The position numbers and the translations under genes were made by a program. 47,681 nt of DNA from an uncultured Lachnospiraceae bacterium. GTDB taxonomy: Bacteria > Bacillota > Clostridia > Lachnospirales > Lachnospiraceae. This document shows positions 31,598 to 41,526 of the stretch, one piece after another (positions within the stretch are counted from its first letter, which is position 1; each line of letters begins with the position of its first letter). The stretch lies in contig CAJOFN010000004.1 in assembly GCA_905233905.1 (NCBI GenBank), positions 1 through 47,681 of the forward strand. The letters are read 5' to 3'. The notes beneath the pieces are model-generated. The model was not told the origin of the DNA and did no database searches. It saw only the letters and a program-made list of their open reading frames with translations.

Positions 31598-32911
31598 TTA
31601 CTCTGAAAGAAATCCTTTGTAGCTGCGAACCATCATCTGTGACTCAATCTGCTTTAAGGTCTCAACGATAACTCCGACGATAATGATCAGTGATGTTCCA
31701 CCGAAGGAAACATCGGCATTAAAGAGGCCGTTGAACATGATCGGAAGCAGGCAAACTATGGAAAGACCAATGGCTCCGATCAGGATGATGTTGTTGAGAA
31801 CAGATGTAAGATAATCGCTGGTAGGCTTGCCCGGACGTATGCCGGGAACGAAGCCGCCGCTCTTTTTCATGTTGTTGGCTATCTCTAAAGGATTGAAGGT
31901 AATCGATGTATAGAAATAAGCAAACGCGATTATCAGAGCAACATATACTACAGCTCCTATGGTATATACCCAGTTGTTGGGGTCGAACCAGTGAGACTGG
32001 CTCATACCGTTAAGCACCTTGTTCCAGAAGCCCGTACCGTTCTGCTTGCCCATGAGGGTTGCAAGGATAACGGGAGTCTGAAGAAGAGACTGTGCAAAGA
32101 TTACCGGGATAACACCAGCGGTGTTGACCTTTAAGGGTATATGGCTTGACTGTCCGCCAACCTGTCTGCGTCCCTGGAGCTTCCTCGCGTACTGTACCGG
32201 GATACGGCGCTCTGCACACTGAAGGATAACTACTAAAATAACGATCGCCAATATAATTGCCAGTATCACTACTGCTGAAAGCACTCCCTTAGCCACTGTC
32301 TTGTCCTTGACAAACTGCTGATAGAGTGTCATCAGGTCTGAAGGGATACGGGAAACGATGTTGATGGTCAGCACTATGGAAATACCATTGCCTACACCAT
32401 GCTCCGTGATCTGCTCACCGATCCACATCAGCACTGCCGAACCTGCGGTAAGTACAGCTATAAGCGTGATCACATGAACAGCATCATATTTCTCCAGATA
32501 ACCGCTGCGGCCAAAGCCTATTGCCATGAACAGGGACTCCAATACCGAAAGACCTACCGTAACATATCTGGTAATACGGTTCATCTTCTTGCGGCCCTGT
32601 TCTCCATCTCTCTGCATCTCCTCCAAAGCCGGGAAAGCAATGGTCAGAAGCTGCATTATGATGGAAGCGGTAATGTAAGGCGTGATATTCAGCGCAAAAA
32701 CTGACATCTGCTCAAAGGACCCGCCGGTGATGGCGTCAAAGAAGTTCATGGCGCCGTCGGAATTAGCGAAAAGATCCTTGAACACGTTGGAATCCACTCC
32801 GGGTACAGGAATCTGTGAACCGAAACGAACTACAACCAGCATGAATAAAGTAAAATAAAGTCTTTTTCTTAAGTCTTTTATTTTGAATGCATTTATCAGG
32901 GTTGCAATCAT
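31598..32911 (-). CDS. secY: Preprotein translocase subunit SecY
   Basis: The 437-residue protein has ten membrane helices, with signature stretches RFGSQIPVPGVDS and FFDAITGGSFEQMSVFALNITPYITASI. The cytoplasmic loop with RKLQGRRQVGGQSSHIPLK and the final GFVPGIRPGKPT are also present. It forms the channel of the Sec translocon. Its start overlaps the rplO stop by one base, so translation is coupled. Confidence 0.99.
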   Translation of the reverse strand: MIATLINAFKIKDLRKRLYFTLFMLVVVRFGSQIPVPGVDSNVFKDLFANSDGAMNFFDAITGGSFEQMSVFALNITPYITASIIMQLLTIAFPALEEMQRDGEQGRKKMNRITRYVTVGLSVLESLFMAIGFGRSGYLEKYDAVHVITLIAVLTAGSAVLMWIGEQITEHGVGNGISIVLTINIVSRIPSDLMTLYQQFVKDKTVAKGVLSAVVILAIILAIVILVVILQCAERRIPVQYARKLQGRRQVGGQSSHIPLKVNTAGVIPVIFAQSLLQTPVILATLMGKQNGTGFWNKVLNGMSQSHWFDPNNWVYTIGAVVYVALIIAFAYFYTSITFNPLEIANNMKKSGGFVPGIRPGKPTSDYLTSVLNNIILIGAIGLSIVCLLPIMFNGLFNADVSFGGTSLIIIVGVIVETLKQIESQMMVRSYKGFLSE

Positions 32912-33354
32912 CAGATCACCTCTGCTTTTCCACCAAGTGCCTCAATCTTTTCCTTAGCGGAAGCACTGTATGCATTGACCTTAACATTTAACTTCTTGGT
33001 CAGCTCTCCGTTACCCAAAATCTTGACACCGTCATAGGCCTTTTTGATGGCGCCCTTTTCTGTCAGAGTCTCAATCGTAACCTCATCGCCATCATTAAAC
33101 CGAAGCTCAAGCTCTGAAAGATTAACCGTCTCTATGATCTTTGTGTTGCGGTTAGTAAAGCCACGCTTGGGAATACGACGGTACAAAGGCATCTGACCAC
33201 CTTCAAAACCGGGCCTTGTCCTGCCTGAACGAGCCTTCTGACCCTTGTGACCCTTACCTGCGGTCTTGCCGTTGCCTGATCCATGACCACGTCCACGGCG
33301 GAAATTATTGCTATGCTTTGATCCTGCAGCCGGGCTCAAATTGGATAAATCCAT
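32911..33354 (-). CDS. rplO: 50S ribosomal protein L15
   Basis: The 147-residue protein begins [35 protein letters not shown], the basic N-terminal extension of L15, and has [17 protein letters not shown] and the C-terminal [17 protein letters not shown]. It is a late-assembly protein of the large subunit. It sits between rpmD and secY. Confidence 0.98.
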   Translation of the reverse strand: MDLSNLSPAAGSKHSNNFRRGRGHGSGNGKTAGKGHKGQKARSGRTRPGFEGGQMPLYRRIPKRGFTNRNTKIIETVNLSELELRFNDGDEVTIETLTEKGAIKKAYDGVKILGNGELTKKLNVKVNAYSASAKEKIEALGGKAEVI

Positions 33355-33368
33355 CTCGCACCTCCAAT

Positions 33369-33554
33369 CTATACCTCTTCTACCTTAACCAGATGTCTGA
33401 TCCTCTGGATCATACCCCTGGTGGATTTGTTGTCTGGCATCTCTACGGTCTTGCCGATCTTGCGCAAGCCCATTGCCTCTGCCGTCTTTTTGTTCTTCGG
33501 CACGGCACCGATAGTCGATTTGACTAACGTAATCTTTAATTTCTTATCAGCCAC
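33369..33554 (-). CDS. rpmD: 50S ribosomal protein L30
   Basis: L30 is about 60 residues, and a GTG at 33554 placed 8 bases after GAGGAGG gives exactly 61. The sequence starts [16 protein letters not shown], with [20 protein letters not shown] and [17 protein letters not shown] longer in-frame extension to 33755 overlaps rpsE and is rejected. The GTG start is the only non-ATG start in the ribosomal cluster. Confidence 0.95.
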   Translation of the reverse strand: MADKKLKITLVKSTIGAVPKNKKTAEAMGLRKIGKTVEMPDNKSTRGMIQRIRHLVKVEEV

Positions 33555-33595
33555 TTTTTTGTCCTCCTCTACAAACTTTGAAGCTGCCAAATCCT

Positions 33596-34105
33596 TTACC
33601 CGAGGATCTCCTCTACGGTCTTGCCGCGGAGTCTTGCTACCTCTTCGGGTGATTTGAGCTGAGACAAAGCGTCTATTGTCGCAAGCACAACGTTCTGCTT
33701 GTTGGATGAACCAAGTGACTTGGTACGGATGTTGGTAATACCTGCAAGCTCGCATACGCTTCGCGCAGGACCACCGGCGATGATACCCGTTCCTTCAGGC
33801 GCCCTCTTTAAGAGAACTGATGCACCTGTGTGCTTGCCCATGATGTCATGGGGGATACTGTGATTCTCGTCAAGCTTGACGGTAATGAGCTTCTTGGTGG
33901 CATCTTCCTTGCCCTTGCGGATAGCTTCGGGAATTTCGGTAGCCTTGCCAAGTCCTGCGCCAACATGTCCGTTGCCGTCTCCGACAACTACCAGCGCGGT
34001 AAAACGCATGTTACGTCCGCCCTTTACAACCTTGGTAACGCGCTTGATCGTAACAACGTTCTCATTAAGTTCCATCTCGCTCGTATCAATGATAGTACGT
34101 TTCAT
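33596..34105 (-). CDS. rpsE: 30S ribosomal protein S5
   Basis: The 169-residue protein has the double-stranded-RNA-binding-like domain ([39 protein letters not shown]) and the C-terminal [21 protein letters not shown]. The decoding-fidelity region lies around residues 20-30. It stands 35 bases after rplR. Confidence 0.98.
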   Translation of the reverse strand: MKRTIIDTSEMELNENVVTIKRVTKVVKGGRNMRFTALVVVGDGNGHVGAGLGKATEIPEAIRKGKEDATKKLITVKLDENHSIPHDIMGKHTGASVLLKRAPEGTGIIAGGPARSVCELAGITNIRTKSLGSSNKQNVVLATIDALSQLKSPEEVARLRGKTVEEILG

Positions 34106-34140
34106 TACTTTCCTCCTAAGGTGTGTACTGCCGGCTCTTC

Positions 34141-34509
34141 CTAAAACGCAAGGCCTGCTTCACGCGCAGCGTCAGCTAAAGCTGCTACCTTGCCGGCGTA
34201 GATAAATCCGCCTCTGTCAAAGATCACTGTGTCAATCCCCTTATCAAGGGCACGCTTTGCGATCTCTGTTCCGAGTGTCTTTGCTGCATCAATGTTGTTG
34301 GTCTTGTCTACAGTGCCCTTAATGGAAGCCTCAACAGTAGACGCCGCAACAAGTGTATTACCGGCAGTATCGTCAATGATCTGCGCATACATGTGGTTGT
34401 TGCTTCTGAAAACGCAAAGTCTTGGTCTCTGCGCTGTTCCGGAAAGATGATAACGCATTCTTTTATGCTTTTTCCTTCGGATTTCTGCTTTAGATTTCTT
34501 CTTTATCAT
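34141..34509 (-). CDS. rplR: 50S ribosomal protein L18
   Basis: The 122-residue protein begins [19 protein letters not shown] and has [18 protein letters not shown] and [29 protein letters not shown]18 carries 5S rRNA into the large subunit with L5. A 159-base spacer with several inverted repeats separates it from rplF. Confidence 0.98.
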   Translation of the reverse strand: MIKKKSKAEIRRKKHKRMRYHLSGTAQRPRLCVFRSNNHMYAQIIDDTAGNTLVAASTVEASIKGTVDKTNNIDAAKTLGTEIAKRALDKGIDTVIFDRGGFIYAGKVAALADAAREAGLAF

Positions 34510-34523
34510 GGATTGGTTCCTTT

Positions 34524-34634
34524 CTTGTAATTACAAGCTCTCCTTGCAAGGAGGTTCTGCTCTCATCCATAGATTACTGCGACTCCGTCTCGTAATCTAT
34601 GAATTCGCCAGAACAGTACTCACAGTAAATTCAT
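34524..34634. repeat. Cluster of palindromes in the rplF-rplR spacer
   Basis: Four inverted repeats are packed into 111 bases. CTTGTAATTACAAG (34524-34537) and CTCCTTGCAAGGAG (34540-34553) are perfect palindromes. CATAGATTAC (34568-34577) pairs with GTAATCTATG (34592-34601). ATGAATT (34600-34606) pairs with AATTCAT (34628-34634). The last two share bases, so they exclude each other. Ribosomal spacers elsewhere in the cluster are mostly under 60 bases. Confidence 0.6.
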
Positions 34635-34668
34635 GCTGCGTCTTCAACTTGCATTCATTAACTGTTCG

Positions 34669-35208
34669 TTACTTCTTACCGGCCTTGCCGACCTTACGAC
34701 GGATAACCTCATCAGCGTATTTGATTCCCTTGCCCTTGTAAGGCTCAGGACGTCTCTTGTCGCGGATCTCAGCCGCAAACTGACCAACCTTTTCCTTGTC
34801 GATCCCTGATACGGTGATGACATTGCCTTCAACCTTGGTTTCAAGACCTTCGGGATCCTCCATCTCAACGGGATGTGAATAGCCAAGGTTTAAGACTAAC
34901 TTCTTGCCCTGCTTGGTCGCACGGTAACCAACACCGTTGACCTCAAGCTTCTTTTCGTAACCGTCTGTTACGCCGGTAACCATATTAGCCAAAAGGCTTC
35001 TGGTCAATCCATGAAGAGATTTCATCTTTTTGAGGTCATTCGGTCTCTTAACCTCTATTGTCTCTCCATCCTTGTCGATCGTCATCTCAACCGGAAGGGA
35101 CTTCTCTAATGTTCCCTTCGGTCCTTTTACCGTCACATGATTATTTTCTGCAATATCCACCGTAACTCCGGCAGGTATCGCGATTGGCATTCTTCCAACT
35201 CGTGACAT
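34669..35208 (-). CDS. rplF: 50S ribosomal protein L6
   Basis: The 179-residue protein has the duplicated L6 fold: [19 protein letters not shown] and [14 protein letters not shown], then [23 protein letters not shown] and the C-terminal [26 protein letters not shown]. It binds near the sarcin-ricin loop. It follows rpsH by 60 bases. Confidence 0.99.
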   Translation of the reverse strand: MSRVGRMPIAIPAGVTVDIAENNHVTVKGPKGTLEKSLPVEMTIDKDGETIEVKRPNDLKKMKSLHGLTRSLLANMVTGVTDGYEKKLEVNGVGYRATKQGKKLVLNLGYSHPVEMEDPEGLETKVEGNVITVSGIDKEKVGQFAAEIRDKRRPEPYKGKGIKYADEVIRRKVGKAGKK

Positions 35209-35224
35209 GCCCTTACCTCCTACA

Positions 35225-35241
35225 TTTAGCTGTCAGCTAAA
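35225..35241. repeat. Hairpin in the rpsH-rplF spacer
   Basis: TTTAGCT (35225-35231) and AGCTAAA (35235-35241) pair perfectly around a 3-base loop, between the rpsH stop and the rplF ribosome site. It has no U-run, so processing or translational modulation is more likely than termination. Confidence 0.5.
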
Positions 35242-35268
35242 ACTATTTGTCGATCTAATCAGTTACAT

Positions 35269-35670
35269 TTACCAGACAAACGCCAATACCTCGCCGCCTA
35301 CCTGCTCCTTGCGAGCCTGTTTGTCGGTGATGATGCCCTTGTTGGTTGAAAGGATGGCAACTCCCAGTCCTCCGAGTACGGAAGGAATATCATCCTTGCC
35401 GGCATAGATGCGAAGTCCCGGTTTTGAAATCCTCTTGATGCCGGTGATGATCTTGTCCTTTTTCTCACCGTCATATTTCATTGTTACGTGGATGTTCTTG
35501 AAATTACCCGCATCAACTATGTCGTATTTTGCGATGTAACCCTCGTCTACAAGAATATCCGCGATAGCCACCTTCATCTTGGAAAGCGGTATATCAACTG
35601 TATCATGCTTCGCGGTATTTGCATTACGGATTCTTGTAAGCATATCCGCGATAGGATCACTCATTGTCAT
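35269..35670 (-). CDS. rpsH: 30S ribosomal protein S8
   Basis: The start is set at the ATG 35670, eight bases after CAGGAGG, giving 133 residues ([23 protein letters not shown]). A longer frame from 35691 would place the ribosome site inside the gene. The end has [26 protein letters not shown], typical of S8. It binds the central 16S domain and in enterobacteria represses the spc operon. Confidence 0.97.
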   Translation of the reverse strand: MTMSDPIADMLTRIRNANTAKHDTVDIPLSKMKVAIADILVDEGYIAKYDIVDAGNFKNIHVTMKYDGEKKDKIITGIKRISKPGLRIYAGKDDIPSVLGGLGVAILSTNKGIITDKQARKEQVGGEVLAFVW

Positions 35671-35823
35671 GTTGAAATCCTCCTGATTCATTTATTGCAA
35701 ATTAATTCGCCTGATCACTAAACTCAATCTGCGACCTTGTCTTGATCTCGTTAAGTGTTCATGCGGGGGTTTCACTAAATTCGAACTTCGATCATGATCT
35801 CGTTCTCATTAAGTGTAAACCTC
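35671..35823. repeat. rpsZ-rpsH spacer with imperfect tandem repeat
   Basis: Two units of about 47 bases (from 35716 and from 35773) both begin CACTAAA and contain TGATCTCGTT and AAGTGT. The second holds the palindrome GATCATGATC (35790-35799). No coding frame is credible. At 153 bases this is one of the two longest spacers in the ribosomal cluster. Confidence 0.45.
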
Positions 35824-36009
35824 CTACCAGCTTGCTTTTCTGACTCCCGGAATCTCGCCCTTGTAAGCAAGCTCACGGAAGCAAACCCTGCAAATACCAT
35901 ACTTGCGAAGGTAAGCATGCGGTCTGCCGCAGATCCTGCAGCGGGAATATTCCCTTGTTGAGAATTTCTGCTTGCGCTGCTGCTTGACTTTCATTGCTTT
36001 CTTAGCCAT
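35824..36009 (-). CDS. rpsZ: 30S ribosomal protein S14 type Z
   Basis: From the ATG at 36009 the protein is 61 residues ([20 protein letters not shown]), with two zinc CxxC pairs in [20 protein letters not shown] and the end [11 protein letters not shown]. This is the short zinc-binding S14 of Gram-positives. The 10-residue longer frame is not needed. It lies in the usual place between rplE and rpsH. Confidence 0.97.
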   Translation of the reverse strand: MAKKAMKVKQQRKQKFSTREYSRCRICGRPHAYLRKYGICRVCFRELAYKGEIPGVRKASW

Positions 36010-36053
36010 TACACTCCTCCTAATTGACCTTGATACCAAAATGCCTTAAACGA

Positions 36054-36596
36054 TCAGCCTCTTGCGAAGGGCATACCGAACAGTCTCAACAGCTCTCTTG
36101 CCTCTTCATCGGTGTGGGCTGTAGTAACGCAAATGATATCCATTCCACGTACAGCGTCTACCTTGTCATACTCAATCTCCGGGAAGATGATCTGCTCCTT
36201 GATACCAAGAGAGTAGTTGCCTCTGCCGTCGAAAGAGTCAGGATTAACACCGCGGAAGTCACGTACTCTCGGAAGAGCAAGATTGACAAGTCTGTCTAAG
36301 AACTCGTACATCTTCTCGCCGCGAAGTGTTGTCTTACAGCCAATGCCCATTCCCTCACGGATCTTGAAATTCGCAACGGATTTCCTGGCCTTTGTAATAA
36401 CGGACTTCTGACCGGTGATCGTCTCCATATCCTTCTGTGCCGACTCCAAAATCTTTTGATTTTCTTTGGCTTCGCCGACACCCATATTGACTACGATCTT
36501 TTCAAGCTTGGGCACCTGCATGATGTTCTTGTAGCCAAACTTCTCCATGAGTGCCTTTTGTATCTTTGTGTCGTATTCTTCTCTAAGTCTGCTCAT
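36054..36596 (-). CDS. rplE: 50S ribosomal protein L5
   Basis: The 180-residue protein begins [43 protein letters not shown], with [19 protein letters not shown] and a C-terminal [23 protein letters not shown]. It binds 5S rRNA and forms the inter-subunit bridge with S13. Confidence 0.99.
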   Translation of the reverse strand: MSRLREEYDTKIQKALMEKFGYKNIMQVPKLEKIVVNMGVGEAKENQKILESAQKDMETITGQKSVITKARKSVANFKIREGMGIGCKTTLRGEKMYEFLDRLVNLALPRVRDFRGVNPDSFDGRGNYSLGIKEQIIFPEIEYDKVDAVRGMDIICVTTAHTDEEARELLRLFGMPFARG

Positions 36597-36610
36597 CGTG
36601 CTACTCCTCC

Positions 36611-36922
36611 CTAATCGATGACCTTGCCGGTCGCCTTAGCATAACGAACCTTTTTGCCATCTTCAGTTCGGAAGCCGACCCTTGTAGTCTTGCCGTCAAC
36701 GAGAAGCATTACGTTGGACATGTCCACGGGACCTTCCTGCTCCACAATGCCGCCGGTCTGATTCATCATACTGGGCTTTGTGTGCTTCTTGATCATATGA
36801 ACACCCTCAACATAGACCTTGTTCTTCTTGCGGTCAACGGCGATAACCTTGCCTTCTGAATCCCTGTCACTTCCTGAAATGACACGGACCATATCGCCCT
36901 TTTTGATCTTCATTGATGCCAT
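36611..36922 (-). CDS. rplX: 50S ribosomal protein L24
   Basis: The 103-residue KOW protein ([27 protein letters not shown], then [16 protein letters not shown] and the end [23 protein letters not shown]) has standard length. It is an early assembly initiator at the 5' end of 23S rRNA. Spacing to rplN (21 bases) and rplE (14 bases) is standard. Confidence 0.98.
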   Translation of the reverse strand: MASMKIKKGDMVRVISGSDRDSEGKVIAVDRKKNKVYVEGVHMIKKHTKPSMMNQTGGIVEQEGPVDMSNVMLLVDGKTTRVGFRTEDGKKVRYAKATGKVID

Positions 36923-36943
36923 TATCTATCCTCCTGCCGATCC

Positions 36944-37312
36944 TTATAACACCTCGGGTGCCAGTGAAACGATCTTCATGAAATGCTTCTCACGAAGTTC
37001 CCTTGCAACCGGTCCGAAAATACGTGTGCCACGGGGTGTCATATCATCTTTGATGATAACTGCTGCATTCTCGTCGAATTTGATGTAAGAACCATCCTTG
37101 CGGTGCGCACCCTTCTTGGTACGCACAACAACGGCCTTTACGACGTCACCCTTCTTAACAACGCCACCGGGCGTTGCGTCTTTGACCGTAGCGGTAATGA
37201 TGTCACCAATACCTGCGTATCTTCTTCTGGAACCACCCATAACGCGGATGCAGAGGATTTCCTTTGCGCCCGTATTATCGGCTACGCGCAGTCTGCTTTC
37301 CTGTTGTACCAT
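36944..37312 (-). CDS. rplN: 50S ribosomal protein L14
   Basis: The 122-residue protein begins [37 protein letters not shown] and contains the L14 signature around [25 protein letters not shown]. It sits at the subunit interface. It follows rpsQ by 36 bases. Confidence 0.99.
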   Translation of the reverse strand: MVQQESRLRVADNTGAKEILCIRVMGGSRRRYAGIGDIITATVKDATPGGVVKKGDVVKAVVVRTKKGAHRKDGSYIKFDENAAVIIKDDMTPRGTRIFGPVARELREKHFMKIVSLAPEVL

Positions 37313-37348
37313 TTTATTCTCCTCTCGTTTCGCGAGTCGTGATCGAAA

Positions 37349-37606
37349 TTATTTCGCTCTCTCCATAACCTCGACAAGTCTCCATCTCTTGGTCTTGGAC
37401 AAAGGTCTCGTCTCCATAACACGAACAGTATCACCTGTATGCGCGTCGTTGGCTTCGTCATGCGCCTTAAGCTTGTAAGTACGCTTTACGATCTTCTTGT
37501 ACAGAGGATGGCGGACATTGTCACGAACTGCAACTGTGATAGTCTTGTCCATCTTGTCGCTGGTAACTACTCCTACCCGCGTTTTTCTAAGATTTCTTTC
37601 TGCCAC
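37349..37606 (-). CDS. rpsQ: 30S ribosomal protein S17
   Basis: The 85-residue OB-fold protein ([60 protein letters not shown]) has standard length and motifs. It binds helix 11 of 16S rRNA. A short TAGCTATC direct repeat lies in the 41-base gap to rpmC. Confidence 0.98.
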   Translation of the reverse strand: MAERNLRKTRVGVVTSDKMDKTITVAVRDNVRHPLYKKIVKRTYKLKAHDEANDAHTGDTVRVMETRPLSKTKRWRLVEVMERAK

Positions 37607-37647
37607 GATTTTATCCTTTCTATAGCTATCTCTTTAGCTATCAGTCT

Positions 37648-37854
37648 TTATGCCATGCTCTGCTTGGTGGTGATAACAGTCTGGATACGGGCGATATTCT
37701 TGCGAACCTCACGTATGCGGGCTGTATTGTCGAGCTGGTTGGTAGCGTTTTGGAAACGCAGGTTGAAAAGCTCTTTTTTAGCATCCACAAGCTGCTGGTT
37801 GAGTTCTTCTACGGAATTACCTCTTATGTCTTCCAAAAAAATCGTCTTTTTCAT
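37648..37854 (-). CDS. rpmC: 50S ribosomal protein L29
   Basis: The 68-residue helical protein ([49 protein letters not shown]) has the full L29 signature. It lies at the tunnel exit where chaperones dock. Its ATG overlaps the rplP stop by one base. Confidence 0.98.
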   Translation of the reverse strand: MKKTIFLEDIRGNSVEELNQQLVDAKKELFNLRFQNATNQLDNTARIREVRKNIARIQTVITTKQSMA

Positions 37855-38282
37855 TATGCTTCACCGCCTTCCAGATCCGCACGCGAAACAACCTTGCATC
37901 GGCACGGAAGCTTGTGTGTAGCCAGGCGGAGCGCTTCTCTTGCAACATCCTCAGGGATGCCTGCTATCTCAAATAAAACGCGTCCGGGCTTTACTACAGC
38001 TACCCAATAATCAAGGGCACCCTTTCCGGAACCCATTCGTGTTTCAGCCGGCTTGGCTGTAACAGGCTTGTCCGGGAATATCTTGATCCATACCTTACCA
38101 CCGCGCTTTGCGTGACGTGTCATGGCGATACGGGCTGCCTCGATCTGGTTGGAACGGATCCAGCAGGGCTCTAATGCCACAATGCCATATTCTCCGTTGG
38201 TGATCTTATTGCCCCTTGAAGCCTTACCGCGCATCGAACCGCGGAACTGCTTGCGATGCTTGACTCTCTTAGGAATTAACAT
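37854..38282 (-). CDS. rplP: 50S ribosomal protein L16
   Basis: The 142-residue protein starts [25 protein letters not shown] and has [25 protein letters not shown]. It contacts A-site tRNA. The start overlaps the rpsC stop by 14 bases, which is normal in this cluster. Confidence 0.98.
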   Translation of the reverse strand: MLIPKRVKHRKQFRGSMRGKASRGNKITNGEYGIVALEPCWIRSNQIEAARIAMTRHAKRGGKVWIKIFPDKPVTAKPAETRMGSGKGALDYWVAVVKPGRVLFEIAGIPEDVAREALRLATHKLPCRCKVVSRADLEGGEA

Positions 38283-38970
38283 TTGCGTTCACCTCTTTCT
38301 TGCCCTGACGCGCGTTAGCACGGCCCTGAGTTCTCTTTCTGGAAGGCAGTACCTCCCCCTTGTATATCCATACCTTGACGCCGATCTTGCCGTAAGTGGT
38401 GTCGGCCTCGGCAAATCCATAATCAATGTCGGCACGAAGCGTCTGAAGAGGAATAGTGCCCTCGTTGTAGGTCTCGGTACGCGCCATATCAGCTCCTCCG
38501 AGACGACCTGCGCAGCTCGTCTTGATACCCTGGATGCCTGTCTTCATGCTCCTGGACATGCAGGACTTCATAGCCCTGCGGAAAGATATACGGTTCTCAA
38601 GCTGTGAGGCGATGTTCTCCGCTACAAGCTGCGCGTCTCTGTCGGGACGCTTAACTTCCTTGATGTCAATGGAAATCTTCTTGTCTGTCAGCTTCTGTAC
38701 TTCACCTCTGATCCGCTCGATCTCAGCGCCGCCCTTGCCGATTACAATACCGGGCTTGGCTGTGTATACGATGATCTTGACACGGTCGCTGGCTCTCTCA
38801 ATCTCGACCTTGGAAATGCCGGAGGTGTAGAGCTTTTTCTTGAGGAATGAACGGATCTCGTGATCCTCGATAAGGTTATCAGCGAAATCAGCGTCGCTGG
38901 CATACCATCTTGAATCCCAGTCCTTGATTATTCCTACCCTTAAACCGTGGGGATTAACTTTCTGACCCAT
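38269..38970 (-). CDS. rpsC: 30S ribosomal protein S3
   Basis: The 233-residue protein begins [24 protein letters not shown] and contains the KH domain [21 protein letters not shown]. The C-terminal half has [31 protein letters not shown]. It lines the mRNA entry channel. Confidence 0.99.
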   Translation of the reverse strand: MGQKVNPHGLRVGIIKDWDSRWYASDADFADNLIEDHEIRSFLKKKLYTSGISKVEIERASDRVKIIVYTAKPGIVIGKGGAEIERIRGEVQKLTDKKISIDIKEVKRPDRDAQLVAENIASQLENRISFRRAMKSCMSRSMKTGIQGIKTSCAGRLGGADMARTETYNEGTIPLQTLRADIDYGFAEADTTYGKIGVKVWIYKGEVLPSRKRTQGRANARQGKKEVNANVNS

Positions 38971-38986
38971 TTTATTTGTGTCCTCC

Positions 38987-39379
38987 TTACTTCTTCTCGT
39001 CCAACACGATGGTAATGTGACTCATGCGCTTCTCGATCCTGTATGCGCGTCCCTGGGCACGCGGACGGATACGCTTCATTGTAGGTCCTTTGTTCGCATA
39101 ACATTCTGCGATGTAAAGATCTGCGCGATCAAGCCCGTTGTTGTTCTCCGCGTTGGCGATAGCGGAACGCAGAAGCTTTAAGATGATGCTTGAAGCATTC
39201 CTGGGGCTGTATAAAAGCAAACTCTCCGCTTCTGTAACATCCTTGCCGCGAATGGCATCCAGTACAAAGCAGGCTTTGGTAGTGGATACTCTGGCATAGG
39301 ACAGCTTTGCAAACGGACGGGTCTCTCTCTGCGTCTCGTTCCTCTCACGCTTGATCTGACTTCTATGTCCTTTTGACAT
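38987..39379 (-). CDS. rplV: 50S ribosomal protein L22
   Basis: The 130-residue protein has a short basic leader ([15 protein letters not shown]) and then [24 protein letters not shown]. The exit-tunnel hairpin ends in [29 protein letters not shown]. The leader makes it somewhat longer than the usual 110-115 residues. Confidence 0.98.
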   Translation of the reverse strand: MSKGHRSQIKRERNETQRETRPFAKLSYARVSTTKACFVLDAIRGKDVTEAESLLLYSPRNASSIILKLLRSAIANAENNNGLDRADLYIAECYANKGPTMKRIRPRAQGRAYRIEKRMSHITIVLDEKK

Positions 39380-39409
39380 TTTCGTCTCCTTTCTTGACTG
39401 CTAAAGGGA

Positions 39410-39691
39410 TTATCTCCCGCCCGATTTCCTGTCGTCTTTGGTATGGCCGCGGTAAGTCCTGGTCTGAACAAATTCGCCAAGCTTGTGACCTACCATGTCT
39501 TCGGTAATATATACAGGAACATGTCTGCGTCCGTCATGTACCGCTATCGTAAGTCCCACGAACTGAGGGAAGATAGTGGAGCGGCGAGACCATGTCCTTA
39601 TAACCGACTTGTCGCCGGATGCGTTCATGGCATCGACCTTTTTGAGTAAGCTCTTGTCCGCAAACGGTCCTTTCTTAAGTGAACGTCCCAT
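39410..39691 (-). CDS. rpsS: 30S ribosomal protein S19
   Basis: The 93-residue protein ([61 protein letters not shown]) is standard. It is in the head of the small subunit with S13. Confidence 0.99.
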   Translation of the reverse strand: MGRSLKKGPFADKSLLKKVDAMNASGDKSVIRTWSRRSTIFPQFVGLTIAVHDGRRHVPVYITEDMVGHKLGEFVQTRTYRGHTKDDRKSGGR

Positions 39692-39704
39692 CAGATACCT
39701 CCTA

Positions 39705-40547
39705 TTACTTTAATCCCCGTCCATCACGACGGCGAACGATCAGCTTGTTAGAATTCTTGTGCTTCTTCCTGGTCTTTAATCCAAGAGCAGGCTTACCCCA
39801 GGGGGTTGAAGGTCCGGGTCTTCCGATAGGAGCCTTACCCTCACCACCGCCATGAGGATGGTCGTTGGGGTTCATCGCTGAACCACGGACTGTAGGACGG
39901 ATACCCATGTGGCGTTTGCGTCCCGCCTTGCCGATCTTGATCAGGTTGTGGTCGCCGTTGCCGAGTCTGCCGATGGTGGCGCGGCAAATGATGGGAACCA
40001 TTCTCATCTCACCTGAAGGCAGGCGGAGTGTTGCGTACTTGCCTTCCTTTGCCATGAGCTGCGCGCTGTTGCCGGCTGAACGAACCATCTGTCCGCCCTT
40101 GCCGGGATGAAGCTCGATGTTGTGTACCTGGGTACCTACGGGAATATTCTCCAGAGGCAGGCAGTTACCAACGCGGATCTCGGCATCAGGTCCGTTCATG
40201 ACGGTCATGCCGTCTGTCAGGCCTTCGGGAGCCAGGATGTATCTCTTCTCGCCATCAGCGTAAACTATAAGGGCGATGTTGGCTGTACGGTTGGGATCGT
40301 ATTCTATTCCAGCTACCTTGGCGGGAATACCATCCTTGCGACGCTTAAAATCAATTATACGATAATGTCTTCTCTCCTGTCCGCCGCGATGACGAACAGT
40401 GATCTTGCCCTGATTATTGCGGCCGGAATTCTTCTTTACGGGTGCAAGCAGTGACCTCTCGGGAGTGTGCTTGGTGATCTCCGCATGATCAGAGCCGGTC
40501 ATATTCCGACGGCTCGGAGTATATGGTTTATAGGTTTTGATACCCAT
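39705..40547 (-). CDS. rplB: 50S ribosomal protein L2
   Basis: The 280-residue protein begins [20 protein letters not shown] and has [14 protein letters not shown]. The peptidyl-transferase-proximal part has [32 protein letters not shown], with the conserved histidine of the HPHGGGEG motif. It is needed for subunit joining. Confidence 0.99.
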   Translation of the reverse strand: MGIKTYKPYTPSRRNMTGSDHAEITKHTPERSLLAPVKKNSGRNNQGKITVRHRGGQERRHYRIIDFKRRKDGIPAKVAGIEYDPNRTANIALIVYADGEKRYILAPEGLTDGMTVMNGPDAEIRVGNCLPLENIPVGTQVHNIELHPGKGGQMVRSAGNSAQLMAKEGKYATLRLPSGEMRMVPIICRATIGRLGNGDHNLIKIGKAGRKRHMGIRPTVRGSAMNPNDHPHGGGEGKAPIGRPGPSTPWGKPALGLKTRKKHKNSNKLIVRRRDGRGLK

Positions 40548-40589
40548 TGTATCGGTCTCCTTTCAATGTGACTGATCCGGGCGGGCTGC

Positions 40590-40889
40590 TTACAGACCCG
40601 CGAAGATCTCGATATCCTTGGAATCCTCGGTAAGCTTTACGATGGCTTTCTTGGATTTGGCTGTGCGTCCTACTACCATGCCTCTGCGGCGCTTCTTGCC
40701 CGGGCAGTTCATTGTGTTGACCTTCTCAACAATGGTACCCTCGAACATCTTCTCAACAGCCTCTTTGATCATCTGCTTGTTGGCCTCGGGGTGAACGAGA
40801 AAGGTGTACTTGCGATCTGCAGTCTCATTCATACTCTTCTCTGTAACCACGGGCTTAAGGATGACATCGTAATACATGATCCTTGCCAT
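40590..40889 (-). CDS. rplW: 50S ribosomal protein L23
   Basis: The 99-residue protein starts MARIMYYDVILKPVVTEKSMNE and has FLVHPEANKQMIKEAVEKMFEGTIVEKVNTMNCPGKKRRRG. It is the tunnel-exit docking site for trigger factor and SRP. Its start overlaps the rplD stop by one base. Confidence 0.98.
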   Translation of the reverse strand: MARIMYYDVILKPVVTEKSMNETADRKYTFLVHPEANKQMIKEAVEKMFEGTIVEKVNTMNCPGKKRRRGMVVGRTAKSKKAIVKLTEDSKDIEIFAGL

Positions 40890-41509
40890 TATGCATACAC
40901 CTCCTCTATTGTCTGAAGTGAATCTCTGGTGAGAACCACTGTCTGATATTTCAAAATATCATATACATTAAGGGTGTTGGTCTGGGTCGTCTTGACATCA
41001 GGGATGTTCTTGGCGCTCCTGATAACATTTGTATTGAGGTCGTTAAGAACTACTAACGCCTTGTCAAGCCCAAGGTTCTTCATGATCTCGGCAAAACGCT
41101 TTGTCTTGATCTCGTCAAGCTTGAGAGAATCAAGCACGATGAGCTTTTGATCTGATACCCTTGATGTAAGAGCTGACTTCATCGCTATTCTTTTTTCTTT
41201 TTTGTTCATTTTGAGAGAGTAATCTCTGGGAACGGGAGCGAAAACAACTCCGCCGCCCTTCCACTGGGGAGCTCTCGTTGATCCCTGACGGGCATGTCCT
41301 GTGCCCTTCTGACGCCAGGGCTTCTTGCCCCCGCCGGATACCTCCGAACGGGTCTTAGCCTTCTGGGTTCCCTGACGGGAATTGGCAAGCTGTGTGGTCA
41401 CAGCCTTGTGGAGCAGGTGTTCGTTGACCTCGACACCGAAAATGGCATCGGAGAGATCTACCTTGCCGACCTCTTTCCCGCTCATATCAAATACAGCTAC
41501 CTGAGCCAT
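40889..41509 (-). CDS. rplD: 50S ribosomal protein L4
   Basis: The 206-residue protein has the tunnel loop SEVSGGGKKPWRQKGTGHARQGSTRAPQWKGGGVVFAP and a C-terminal KYQTVVLTRDSLQTIEEVYA. In E. coli L4 autoregulates the S10 operon through its leader. The leader here is short and gives no visible L4 target. Confidence 0.99.
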   Translation of the reverse strand: MAQVAVFDMSGKEVGKVDLSDAIFGVEVNEHLLHKAVTTQLANSRQGTQKAKTRSEVSGGGKKPWRQKGTGHARQGSTRAPQWKGGGVVFAPVPRDYSLKMNKKEKRIAMKSALTSRVSDQKLIVLDSLKLDEIKTKRFAEIMKNLGLDKALVVLNDLNTNVIRSAKNIPDVKTTQTNTLNVYDILKYQTVVLTRDSLQTIEEVYA

Positions 41510-41526
41510 TGTACAACCTCCTTATA

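Noticed and set aside
33369..33755. A 128-residue extension of rpmD upstream into rpsE
   Set aside because: L30 has about 60 residues, and a GTG with a good ribosome site at 33554 gives that length; the extension overlaps the end of rpsE in another frame.
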